Assembly: GCF_014649335.1 (NCBI RefSeq)
Contig: NZ_BMSV01000003.1
Coordinates: 619,236-683,235 of the forward strand
Length of the DNA stretch: 64,000 nucleotides
Direction: 5' to 3'
Source: Streptomyces roseolilacinus
Lineage (GTDB): Bacteria > Actinomycetota > Actinomycetes > Streptomycetales > Streptomycetaceae
Position 1 is the first letter of the stretch. Each line of letters opens with the position of its first letter. Below the pieces are notes generated by a model that worked only from the letters and a program-made list of their open reading frames with translations, searched no databases and was not told the DNA's origin. Below are positions 34,278 to 42,360 of this stretch, one piece after another. Both the position numbers and the translations under genes were made by a program.

Positions 34278-35873
34278 TCACTCCGCGCGCAGCGGCACCG
34301 ACAGGTACGAGGGGTCGGACGGCGGCGAGGAGAAGGTCAGCCGCGCGCCGGCCGGGTTGTGTTCCATGTACAGGGGGTCGACGGTGTCGACGACCAGGGC
34401 GAGCCGGTGCCCGGCCGGCACGTCGTACGCCGTCGAGAACAGCTCCAGGTCCACCGTGAACGGCTCGCCCGGCGTCTTCCCGTGGAAGGTGTGGGGGGCG
34501 TTGCTCACCAGCTTGCCGACGCCGAGGGGGCCCACGTCGTACAGGTACGCCACCAGGGTGCCGCTGCCCGCCGTGGCGGTGACGGTGGTGTGCAGCCTCG
34601 CCGTGCCGCGCACGCGCTGCGCCGTCGCGTACCGCTCCGACTGCCAGACGGCGGCGTGCGAGCGGGGGAGCAGCGGCACCGACACGACCGGGGGGATCCG
34701 GAGGAACTGGTCGAGGGCGTTGGAGAGCATGACGATGCCGCCGTTGGCGCCGGAGTCCACGCCGGTGCGCACCTCCTGCTCGCCGCCGAGGGCGAGGCGC
34801 TTCTCGTGCGCGCCGACCGACGTCCAGTCGGGGTAGCCCTCGTAGCCGCCGGAGGTGCGGGACTTGAGCCGGACGGGCTGCTCGCGGTCGACGCCGTTGT
34901 CGGCGCCCTTGAGGTGGTGGTCGAACCAGCGGTGGGCGCTGGTCCAGGTGTCGTTGGGCAGCCCGAACAGGCCGGTGAGCTCGGCGGTGGCGTGGTCGCC
35001 CGGGCGCAGCTCCAGGCGCTTGGGGCCGGTGAGCCGCTCGTAGAAGGAGGCGTACTGGTTGGGCGGGAAGATCGTGTCGCCCCAGGCGTTGCCGAGCATG
35101 ACGGCGGTGCCGTTGGCGTTGATGCGGTCGAGGTGGGCGGCGGGGGAGCGCTTGCGGCCCCAGTCGATCATCTCCTGCTCGCGGCCCAGGTCCGAGGAGA
35201 GGAAGCCCGAGAGGATGCTCTGGAGCTCGGGGCCGGGGCGGCCGGTGAGGTGGCCGGAGCCGCCGAGCAGGGCGGCGGCCTGGAGGTGCTGCGTGCGGCC
35301 GCTGTAGATGGAGTCGATGAGGTCGGCCCAGCCGCTGAGCGCCACGACGGCCTTGATCCGCTTGTCGTGCGCGGCGGCGAGGAGGCTGATCCCGGCGCCG
35401 TACGAGACGCCGGCCATGCCGACGCGGTCGGGGTCGGCGGGGGTGTGGGCGAGGGCCCAGTCGACGACCTTGGAGGCGTCGGCGACGTCGCGCGGGCCGG
35501 CGACCTCGATGTGGCCGCCGGACTGCCAGAAGCCGCGCGAGTTGTAGCTGACCACGACGTACCCGGCGTCCGCGAGCTCGCGGGCCTGGGCGAGGTACTC
35601 CACCTGCGGCAGGGCCCAGCTGGTGGGGAGCACGATGAGCGGGTGGCGGCGGGTGCCGTCGGCGCCGGCGGGGAGGACGACGTTGGCCTTGAGGACGGTG
35701 CCGCCGTCGCCGGCGATGTCGACGAACCGGATGCCGGCGGTCTCGGCGGCCGCGGTCGTGGCGGCGGGCCGGGCCGTGGCGGAGGGGGCGAGCCCGAAGG
35801 CCGCCCCGGTCGCCAGGACGGCCGCGGCGGTGCCGACGGCCGCCGTCCGCATGGCCGTGCGTGCGTGTCCCAC
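34278..35873 (-). CDS. Secreted CocE/NonD-family serine hydrolase
   Basis: This is an exported alpha/beta-hydrolase of the X-Pro dipeptidyl-peptidase (S15)/CocE group. The 531 residues include an N-terminal signal peptide (AAAVLATGAAFGLAPSATA). The serine nucleophile is in GVSYGAG (about residue 180), the acid in GNAWGDTIFPP, and the histidine in RPGDHATAEL. The last ~200 residues form the jelly-roll XPP C-terminal domain. The GTG start at 35873 has GAGGAG 8 bases upstream. Substrates in this group range from acyl esters to Xaa-Pro peptides; none can be chosen here. A complex dyad at 35922-35949 lies in its promoter region. Confidence 0.87.
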   Translation of the reverse strand: MGHARTAMRTAAVGTAAAVLATGAAFGLAPSATARPAATTAAAETAGIRFVDIAGDGGTVLKANVVLPAGADGTRRHPLIVLPTSWALPQVEYLAQARELADAGYVVVSYNSRGFWQSGGHIEVAGPRDVADASKVVDWALAHTPADPDRVGMAGVSYGAGISLLAAAHDKRIKAVVALSGWADLIDSIYSGRTQHLQAAALLGGSGHLTGRPGPELQSILSGFLSSDLGREQEMIDWGRKRSPAAHLDRINANGTAVMLGNAWGDTIFPPNQYASFYERLTGPKRLELRPGDHATAELTGLFGLPNDTWTSAHRWFDHHLKGADNGVDREQPVRLKSRTSGGYEGYPDWTSVGAHEKRLALGGEQEVRTGVDSGANGGIVMLSNALDQFLRIPPVVSVPLLPRSHAAVWQSERYATAQRVRGTARLHTTVTATAGSGTLVAYLYDVGPLGVGKLVSNAPHTFHGKTPGEPFTVDLELFSTAYDVPAGHRLALVVDTVDPLYMEHNPAGARLTFSSPPSDPSYLSVPLRAE

Positions 35874-35921
35874 GGGTCACTCCTCACTCGCGTGTCTGCG
35901 GTGGTTGAAAGTGACCCGACG

Positions 35922-35949
35922 GTAACCGCCTGGGTTTACCCAAGGTAAC
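35922..35949. promoter_or_regulatory. Nested dyad upstream of the CocE-like hydrolase
   Basis: GTAACC and GGTAAC (35922-35927, 35944-35949) enclose a second inverted repeat, TGGGT-TT-ACCCA (35931-35942). The segment GACGGTAAC recurs just downstream near 35968. This is likely an operator region; the binding protein is unknown. Confidence 0.4.
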
Positions 35950-35989
35950 ACCTGGGTCGATCACGCGACGGTAACAATCGGCCCCTGCG

Positions 35990-36020
35990 CCGGCCGGCCC
36001 CCCGTGGGAGGGCCGGCCGG
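35990..36020 (-). terminator. 11-bp stem-loop after the L,D-transpeptidase gene
   Basis: CCGGCCGGCCC (35990-36000) pairs exactly with 36010-36020 around a 9-base loop, 13 bp past the stop of the leftward transpeptidase gene. Confidence 0.6.
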
Positions 36021-36032
36021 GCCGGTTCCGGG

Positions 36033-37217
36033 TCAGCGCAGGGCGCTCTTGGCCTGCCACTCGCTCCAGGACAGGTTCCACTCGCCGTAGCCGTTGTTCA
36101 GCGCCTGGGTGCCCTTGGCGTCGGCGCCCTCGATCTCGAACGGGTCGCCGACCTGCACCTGGTCGTACACCCACCGGGCGTTGTCGTCGGTCATGCCGAT
36201 GCAGCCCGAGCTGCGGTTGGCGTTGCCCATGTACCGGGCGTTCCACGGCGCGGCGTGCGCGTACATCCCGGACCAGGTGAGCCGCATCGAGTAGTCGACC
36301 ATCTTGTCGTACGCGTCGCCGAGACCGACCGTCTCGGAGCGCATGTTGATGGTGCCCTCCTTCGACATCAGCACCGTCCGGCCGCGCCAGGACGCCTTCT
36401 CGCCGCCGGGCGTGCCCGCCGACATGGGGACGTCCCGGACGAGCTGCCCGTCCCGCACGAGCTTCAGCCGGTGGCCGTCCAGGTCGACCTTGACCACCTG
36501 GTTCCTGCCGACGGTGAAGCCGGTCGCGTAGTCGCGGACGAACCAGCCGCCGTCCGGGCCGGAGTCGACGCCGTTCAGCCGGGCGTCGAGCGTCACCTTC
36601 GTGCCCGGCTCCCAGTACTCCTTGGGGCGCCAGTCGACGCGGTCCTTGCCGGACCAGTCCTGCATCCAGCCCCAGGAGCCCTCGGTGTTGTTCGAGGTGG
36701 TGACCTTCAGGGCCTTCTCGACGGCCGCCTTGTCCTTGACCGGGTGGTCGAAGACGATCGACAGCGGCTGCGCTATGCCGACCGTGCTGTTCTTGCCGGG
36801 GGCGAGGCTCAGCTTGTTGACCTTCTCCGGCGCGGCGGTCGCGAAGTCGGCCTTCGCCGTGCCGCCGCCCGCGTCACGCGCCTCGACGGTGTAGCCGGTG
36901 CCGGGGGCGGCGTTGCGGGTGGACGTCCAGGTCCGGCCGTCCGCCGACACCTTGCCGTCGAGGGTCGCGCCCTTGGAGTCGGTGACGGTGACCTGGGCCA
37001 GCCGGCCCTCCGCGAGGGTGACCTCGACGGGGCTGCCGGGCCTGGCCTGCTTGCCCGACAGGTTCACCGTGATGCGCGTCTCGGGCTTGGCCTTGCCGTC
37101 CCCGCCGGTCGAGGACCCGCCGCCACCGCCCGAGCACGCGGTCAGGGCCGCGGTCAGAACCGCGGTACCGGCGAGGACGGTGGTGCGGAGCGGGGTACGG
37201 ACACGTGTGCGGCTCAA
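36033..37217 (-). CDS. L,D-transpeptidase lipoprotein (LdtMt-like, Ig-YkuD)
   Basis: This is an extracytoplasmic enzyme forming 3-3 crosslinks in peptidoglycan. Two Ig-like domains (about residues 50-250) precede the YkuD catalytic domain. The active site contains HAAPWN and SSGCIGM with nucleophile Cys339. A lipobox, LTAC (Cys about 26), is followed by a Gly/Ser linker. The start is unusual: no ATG or GTG suits, but TTG at 37217 has GGAGG 8 bases upstream and leads directly into a good signal peptide, giving 394 residues. A longer frame to 37412 has no ribosome-binding site and a non-signal sequence. Confidence 0.9.
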   Translation of the reverse strand: MSRTRVRTPLRTTVLAGTAVLTAALTACSGGGGGSSTGGDGKAKPETRITVNLSGKQARPGSPVEVTLAEGRLAQVTVTDSKGATLDGKVSADGRTWTSTRNAAPGTGYTVEARDAGGGTAKADFATAAPEKVNKLSLAPGKNSTVGIAQPLSIVFDHPVKDKAAVEKALKVTTSNNTEGSWGWMQDWSGKDRVDWRPKEYWEPGTKVTLDARLNGVDSGPDGGWFVRDYATGFTVGRNQVVKVDLDGHRLKLVRDGQLVRDVPMSAGTPGGEKASWRGRTVLMSKEGTINMRSETVGLGDAYDKMVDYSMRLTWSGMYAHAAPWNARYMGNANRSSGCIGMTDDNARWVYDQVQVGDPFEIEGADAKGTQALNNGYGEWNLSWSEWQAKSALR

Positions 37218-37460
37218 CGGGACAACCTCCGATGCGTTCTCTGTCGCAGGGAGAGAGGGGGAACGGCGGCGCCGGGTTGCCGGGGATCCGAAGATTTCAC
37301 GGGGGCGGGGTGTGAGGCGCCCGACAGGGGGTGCGCCGGCGCGCGCGGATGTCCTGAACCCGCTACGGCGAAGTCCGCCGCGTGTAACGGAGTTGAGGCG
37401 GGAAGCGGCCATGCGGTTGAGTGGACATGATCAATTTCATGGCCGAGGGAAGGAAGTCCG

Positions 37461-38084
37461 GTGGCCGGTGCTGTACGGGGAATCGCGGGGGTCGCGGCGC
37501 TGATGGTCGCCCTGACCGCGTGCGGGGGCGACGGGGGAGCGGACTGGACGGGGGAGGACGGCAGGCCGCTGACCCTCGACGAGGGCCGGATGCTGATGGC
37601 GCTGCCCGGCAAGCTCTCCGCGCCCGACGGGTGGAAGGCCCGCGACCCCGAGTCGGCGACGGGTGAGCGCGCCCTGGAGTCCTGCCAGGAGGAGACCGGG
37701 TCGAACTGCGCGGGGCTCGTCGCGGGCGGCGGCGGCCGCTACTACCGCAGCGGCGCGTCGGACGAGTCGGACGAGAAGATCAAGTACAGCGTCTACTCCT
37801 TCGACACGGCGGAGAACGCCTCCGTCGCGATGAAGGGCACGGTCGCGCAGGAGCGCGAGGACGCCGGGAGCGGCGCCCGGGACCTGAAGGTCGACACGGG
37901 CGCGCAGGCGGCGGAGGCGTTCGCCGACGGCGACGGCGACAGCGAGGTCCTCATGCGCGCCGGCGCGGTGCTCATCCGCATGCAGGGCAGCGGGGTGACC
38001 GACGAGAAGACCCTCGGGCAGTTCGCGCGGCTCCAGGTCGAACGCGTCCGCAAGGCCGCGACCGGACAGAACCCGGACGCCTGA
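37461..38084 (+). CDS. Small secreted lipoprotein of unknown function
   Basis: The protein has 207 residues with a signal peptide ending in lipobox LTAC (Cys about 21). The exported part has a central disulfide-capable pair (SCQEETGSNC), a YYRSGA strand and KYSVYSFDTAENASVAMKG, as in Streptomyces lipoproteins of unknown role. The GTG start follows GGGAAGGA. It is divergent from the L,D-transpeptidase, across 243 bp, which may hint at a cell-envelope role but does not show one. Confidence 0.8.
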   Translation: MAGAVRGIAGVAALMVALTACGGDGGADWTGEDGRPLTLDEGRMLMALPGKLSAPDGWKARDPESATGERALESCQEETGSNCAGLVAGGGGRYYRSGASDESDEKIKYSVYSFDTAENASVAMKGTVAQEREDAGSGARDLKVDTGAQAAEAFADGDGDSEVLMRAGAVLIRMQGSGVTDEKTLGQFARLQVERVRKAATGQNPDA

Positions 38085-38109
38085 GGGGCGGCCTTCCGTC
38101 CCCGCCCCC

Positions 38110-38907
38110 TCACGGGGCGACGGCCCCCGCGTCCGGCGTGCCGGCGGCGTCCGGCGTGTCCGGGGCGTCCCCGGTGTCCGCCGGGGCCGGGGCCGGGGTG
38201 GGGGACGGGGCCGGCCGGGTGGCGGCGCTCGTGACGTCGGCCACCAGTTCGACCACGTCGGGGCCGTACGCCTCCGAGTTCACCACCTTCAGCAGCAGGG
38301 CGAACGGCCCGCGGCCGTGGCGGCGGGCCAGCTCCTCGTGGTGGCGGACCAGGTAGCGGGTCGCCGCCTGGTTCGTTATCGCCTTCTGCCCGCAGAACAG
38401 GAACACCGGCCGCCGCCCCTCGCCCGCGGTGAGCCGCGCCAGGACGACGTACTCGCTCACGCCGTGCTCCGCCCGGTACGCCTCCTCGCCGATCCGGTAC
38501 ACGTCGGGGCTCCTGCCGGGGCCCTGCTCCACCACCAGCCCCGGCAGGAGGGTGCGCAGGTGCGCCCCCATCCGCTGGTTGGAGGTGGGCCCGCCGAGGC
38601 AGAACTCCGTACGGTCCCCGAAGCCCTGGACGGCCCGGTCGTGCCGGACGATCCGGGCGTGCGCGCCGCAGTCGCGGATCAGCGCGGACAGTTCCAGCAA
38701 CGCGAACACGTCGTTGCGGTGCACGCCCTCGCCGCCCGCCTCCCGATTGACGACCAGCAGGCAGTCGGAGTCGTCCGGCAACCCGAAGAAGCCCTGCTTG
38801 CGGCGGAGACGGCGGCGGGACAGCGCCGCGCGGGCCAGCCATCCGAGTGACGCGCTGAGCCCACTGGCGGCCACGCCGAGCACGATGTTCCACAGGTCCT
38901 GGTCCAT
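38110..38907 (-). CDS. Membrane-anchored protein of unknown function
   Basis: The 265-residue protein has an N-terminal membrane segment (NIVLGVAASGLSASLGWLA) followed by a basic patch (SRRRLRRKQ) and a cytoplasmic alpha/beta domain with DSDCLLVVNREAGGEGVHR, DVFALLELSALIRDCGAHA and EYVVLARLTAGEGRRPVFLF. The last ~45 residues are Pro/Ala/Thr-rich and low-complexity. The 'CLLVVNRE ... ARIVRHD' pattern recurs in actinomycete proteins of unknown role. The ATG at 38907 has a TAGCAT box 8 bases upstream and may be leaderless. It is convergent with the lipoprotein gene, 25 bp away. Confidence 0.7.
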   Translation of the reverse strand: MDQDLWNIVLGVAASGLSASLGWLARAALSRRRLRRKQGFFGLPDDSDCLLVVNREAGGEGVHRNDVFALLELSALIRDCGAHARIVRHDRAVQGFGDRTEFCLGGPTSNQRMGAHLRTLLPGLVVEQGPGRSPDVYRIGEEAYRAEHGVSEYVVLARLTAGEGRRPVFLFCGQKAITNQAATRYLVRHHEELARRHGRGPFALLLKVVNSEAYGPDVVELVADVTSAATRPAPSPTPAPAPADTGDAPDTPDAAGTPDAGAVAP

Positions 38908-38915
38908 GGGCGCGC

Positions 38916-38921
38916 ATGCTA
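38916..38921 (-). promoter_or_regulatory. Possible -10 box (TAGCAT), leaderless promoter
   Basis: TAGCAT on the minus strand ends 8 bases before the ATG at 38907. No Shine-Dalgarno is present. The geometry matches the other leaderless candidates here. Confidence 0.4.
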
Positions 38922-38988
38922 GCGGTCCTGACGTGCCGTGCGGTGTGAAGTTACGCTGCGCGGACGGCCGTTGACTGGAGGAACCCGA

Positions 38989-40812
38989 ATGCGTCGCTCC
39001 ACCGTACGGAACGTCTCCCTCGCCGCCGTCGCCGCGACGGTGCTCGCGGTCGGCGCGGCGGCACCGCCACCCGGCCCCGCGCCGTCCGCCCCGGCACCCG
39101 CCGCCCCGGCACCCGTCAAGGAACCGGTCGCCGTCGGGTACGGCGGGGCCGTCGCGAGCGTCGACGCCGACGCGTCGGCGGCCGGGATCGAGGTGCTGCG
39201 CGCGGGCGGCAACGCCGTGGACGCCGCCGTCGCCGCCGCCGCCGCCCTCGGCGTCACGGAGCCGTACTCGGCGGGCATCGGCGGGGGCGGCTACTTCGTC
39301 TACTACGACGCCCGCACCCGCACCGTCCACACCGTCGACGGCCGCGAGACCGCGCCCCGTTCGGCGGACGCGTCCCTCTTCCTGGAGGGTGGGAAGCCCA
39401 TCCCCTTCGCGGAGGGCATGACCAGCGGCCTCGGCGTCGGCACGCCCGGCACCCCCGCCACCTGGGACTCCGCACTCGACGCCTGGGGCACCAAGTCGCT
39501 GGGGGACCTGCTGAAGCCGGCCGTACGGCTGGCCAGGGGCGGCTTCGTCGTCGACGAGACGTTCCGCGCGCAGACCCGCGAGAACGAGGACCGGTTCCGG
39601 GACTTCCCGGCCAGCGCCGAGCTGTTCCTGCCGGGCGGCGAACTGCCCGTCGTCGGCTCGGTCCTGAAGAACCCCGACCTCGCCCGCACCTACGAGAAGC
39701 TCGCCCGCCAGGGCACCGGGGCGCTCTACCGGGGCGACCTGGCCCGCGACATCGTCCGCACGGTCCGCACCCCGCCCGTGCGGCCCGGCGCCACCCGGAC
39801 CGTACGGCCCGGCGACCTGACGGTGCGGGACCTCGCGGGGTACGAGACGGTGTCCCGGCGCCCCACCAAGGTCTCCTACCGGGGCCTGGACGTGTACGGC
39901 ATGGCACCCTCCTCGTCGGGCGGCACCACGGTCGGCGAGGCGCTCAACATCCTGGAGGGCACGGACCTGTCGCGCGCCTCCCAGGAGAGGTACCTGCACC
40001 GGCTCGTCGAGGCGAGCCGCGTCGCCTTCGCGGACCGCGGGAGGTGGGTCGGCGACCCGGCCTTCGAGAACGTCCCGGTGCGGGGGCTGCTGTCGCAGCG
40101 GTTCGCCGACGCGCGGGCCTGCCTCATCAGCGACGACAAGGCGCTGACCAGCCCGCTCGCCCCCGGTGACCCGCGCGACCCCGAGCCGTGCGCCACCGGC
40201 GGGAGGGCGGCGCCGACGACGTACGAGGGCGAGAACACCACGCACCTGACGGCCTCCGACCGCTGGGGGAACGTCGTCGCGTACACCCTCACCATCGAGT
40301 CGACCGGCGGCAGCGGCATCACCGTGCCGGGCCGCGGCTTCCTCCTCAACAACGAGCTGACCGACTTCTCCTTCGCTCCGGCCGACCCCGCGGTCCACGA
40401 CCCGAACCTGCCCGGCCCCGGCAAGCGTCCCCGCTCCTCCATGTCCCCGACGATCGTCCTGGACCGGCACGCCCGGCCGGTCCTCGCCCTCGGCTCGCCC
40501 GGCGGCGCCACCATCATCACCACCGTCCTGCAGACCCTCACCGGCGTCGTCGACCGGGGCCTCCCCCTGGTCGACGCGATCGCCGCGCCGCGCGCCAGCC
40601 AGCGCAACCAGCCCGTCACGGATCTCGAACCCGGCCTGTACCGCAGCCCGCTGCGGGCCCGCCTCGCCGCACTGGGCCACGCCTTCCGCGAGAACCCGGA
40701 GATCGGTGCCGCCACCGGGATCCAGCGGCTCCCGGACGGGCGCTGGGTGGCGGCCGCCGAGACGGTCCGCCGGGGCGGCGGATCCGCGATGGTCGTCCGC
40801 CCGGCGGGCTGA
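38989..40812 (+). CDS. ggt: Gamma-glutamyltransferase, secreted
   Basis: This exported N-terminal-nucleophile hydrolase cleaves gamma-glutamyl bonds of glutathione-like peptides. The 607-residue precursor has a signal peptide (AAVAATVLAVGAAAPPP) and self-cleaves before Thr417 in the motif ENTTHLT, giving large and small subunits. Other family blocks are ILRAGG-like VLRAGGNAVDAAVAAAAALG, GIGGGGYFVYYD, PSSSGGTTVGEALN and the glycine loop LALGSPGGATIITTV. GGAGGA lies 6 bases before the ATG at 38989. Since actinomycetes use mycothiol, the physiological substrate may not be glutathione. Confidence 0.93.
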   Translation: MRRSTVRNVSLAAVAATVLAVGAAAPPPGPAPSAPAPAAPAPVKEPVAVGYGGAVASVDADASAAGIEVLRAGGNAVDAAVAAAAALGVTEPYSAGIGGGGYFVYYDARTRTVHTVDGRETAPRSADASLFLEGGKPIPFAEGMTSGLGVGTPGTPATWDSALDAWGTKSLGDLLKPAVRLARGGFVVDETFRAQTRENEDRFRDFPASAELFLPGGELPVVGSVLKNPDLARTYEKLARQGTGALYRGDLARDIVRTVRTPPVRPGATRTVRPGDLTVRDLAGYETVSRRPTKVSYRGLDVYGMAPSSSGGTTVGEALNILEGTDLSRASQERYLHRLVEASRVAFADRGRWVGDPAFENVPVRGLLSQRFADARACLISDDKALTSPLAPGDPRDPEPCATGGRAAPTTYEGENTTHLTASDRWGNVVAYTLTIESTGGSGITVPGRGFLLNNELTDFSFAPADPAVHDPNLPGPGKRPRSSMSPTIVLDRHARPVLALGSPGGATIITTVLQTLTGVVDRGLPLVDAIAAPRASQRNQPVTDLEPGLYRSPLRARLAALGHAFRENPEIGAATGIQRLPDGRWVAAAETVRRGGGSAMVVRPAG

Positions 40813-41463
40813 CGGGCGAGCCGGTCCCGGCCGGAAACCGGCTGTGGCCGCACCGTGACACGGCTGGGTTCGCATGCTCCGTACCAGGTTCCGGCCGTCG
40901 GAACCCCCCGGCGCCCGCCCCCCACCGGCCCGGGGCGCCCACCCCCGGCCCCGGCCCGGCCCGCGCACCCGGCGCTCGCTCGGTGCCGGCGCCCGGCCCC
41001 GGTCCGGCGCCCGTCGCCGCGCCGCGCGCCGCGCGGTTCGGGGGCGGGCGCGGGGCCGGGGGAGAGGCCGGGAGGAGGCTCCCGCCGCACCCCGGTCCCG
41101 GGTGGGGACGCGGCGGGACGCGCCGCGGTACGGGACGCCGTCGCCGCGCTGGTCGGGCCGCGGGCCCGGGGGCGGGGCGGGGAGGCGCACGGCCCCGTGT
41201 CCGAGGTGCCGGCCGCCGTCCGCGCCGCCGCCCCGGCGCGCGGGCCGGCGCTCGTCCACGCCCTGCGCGTCGCCGGCCTCGTCACCCGCTGATCCCGGGC
41301 CGCTCGGGAACCGCCCCGGAGCGGTACCGGAGCGGTATCGGAGCCGTTCGGCGGCACAGCGAGAAGCGATCGTTATGGACCACTTGGGTATGAAACGCGA
41401 TCGAGTCCGGCGGGAGGCGGCGGCGGTCTTGCTCCGCGATGTGACGAGGCTTACGTTCTCCTC
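40813..41463. other. Intergenic region with a doubtful degraded frame
   Basis: A low-complexity Pro/Arg/Ala-rich open frame runs on the plus strand at about 40855-41292. Its last 60 codons (VRDAVAALVG ... LRVAGLVTR) look somewhat protein-like, but there is no ribosome-binding site and no recognisable family; it may be a gene remnant. From about 41300 the DNA becomes less GC-rich and presumably carries the promoter of the pyrimidine operon. Confidence 0.35.
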
Positions 41464-41487
41464 CTACGCACCGCTCTACGTGCGTAG
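41464..41487. promoter_or_regulatory. 8-bp perfect inverted repeat upstream of the pyrimidine operon
   Basis: CTACGCAC and GTGCGTAG are separated by 8 bp (CGCTCTAC) and lie 33 bp before the first start codon. The position and symmetry suggest an operator for a regulator not encoded in this window. Confidence 0.5.
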
Positions 41488-41520
41488 AGGCTCTCTGACG
41501 CCGTGCCGAAGGAGCAGCTC

Positions 41521-42360
41521 ATGTCCCCGACCGTGCGCGCCGCGCTCGTCCAGGCGACCTGGACCGGCGACACCGACTCGATGATCGCCAAACACGAGGA
41601 GCACGCCCGCGAGGCCGCCCGCCGGGGCGCGCGGATCATCGGATTCCAGGAGGTGTTCAACGCCCCGTACTTCTGCCAGGTGCAGGACACCGAGCACTAC
41701 CGCTGGGCCGAACCCGTCCCCGACGGCCCGACCGTGAGCCGCATGCGGGACCTGGCCCGCGAGACCGGCATGGTCGTCGTCGCCCCGGTCTTCGAGACCG
41801 AGGGACCCGGCTTCCACTACAACACGGCCGCCGTCATCGACGCCGACGGCACCTACCTCGGCAAGTACCGCAAGCACCACATCCCCCAGCTGAAGGGCTT
41901 CTGGGAGAAGTTCTACTTCACCCCCGGCAACCTCGGCTGGCCCGTCTTCGACACCGCCGTCGGCCGCGTCGGCGTGTACATCTGCTACGACCGCCACTTC
42001 CCGGAGGGCTGGCGCCAACTCGGCCTGAACGGCGCCCAGCTGGTCTACAACCCGTCCGCCACGCACCGCAGCCTCTCCGCCCACCTCTGGCAGCTGGAGC
42101 AGCCCGCCGCCGCCGTCGCCAACGCCTACTACGTCGCCGCCGTCAACCGCGTCGGCCGGGAGGAGTACGGCGACGACGACTTCTACGGCACCAGCTACTT
42201 CGTCGACCCGAGCGGCCGCATCGTCGGGGACACCGCCTCCGACGAGGAGGAACTCCTCGTGCGCGACCTGGACTTCGGGCTCATCGAGGACGTACGGAAG
42301 CAGTGGGCCTTCTACCGGGACCGGCGCCCCGACGCGTACGAAGGACTGGTACGACCGTGA
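41521..42360 (+). CDS. Nitrilase-superfamily hydrolase, beta-ureidopropionase-like
   Basis: This enzyme is likely to hydrolyse N-carbamoyl-beta-alanine (or a carbamoyl amino acid) to the amino acid, ammonia and CO2. The catalytic triad of the family is visible: E44 in GFQEVFN, K118 in KYRKHHIP and C155 in VYICYDRHFPEG. The 279-residue length fits. AAGGAG precedes the ATG at 41521. It is the first gene of a four-gene operon and overlaps the aminotransferase start by four bases. In the reductive pyrimidine pathway this is the third step, after dihydropyrimidinase, which is also encoded here. Confidence 0.88.
   Translation: MSPTVRAALVQATWTGDTDSMIAKHEEHAREAARRGARIIGFQEVFNAPYFCQVQDTEHYRWAEPVPDGPTVSRMRDLARETGMVVVAPVFETEGPGFHYNTAAVIDADGTYLGKYRKHHIPQLKGFWEKFYFTPGNLGWPVFDTAVGRVGVYICYDRHFPEGWRQLGLNGAQLVYNPSATHRSLSAHLWQLEQPAAAVANAYYVAAVNRVGREEYGDDDFYGTSYFVDPSGRIVGDTASDEEELLVRDLDFGLIEDVRKQWAFYRDRRPDAYEGLVRP

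Noticed and set aside
40855..41292. 145-codon plus-strand frame before the pyrimidine operon
   Set aside because: It is Pro/Arg-rich low complexity without a ribosome-binding site. Only the last third looks protein-like, so at most it is a remnant.
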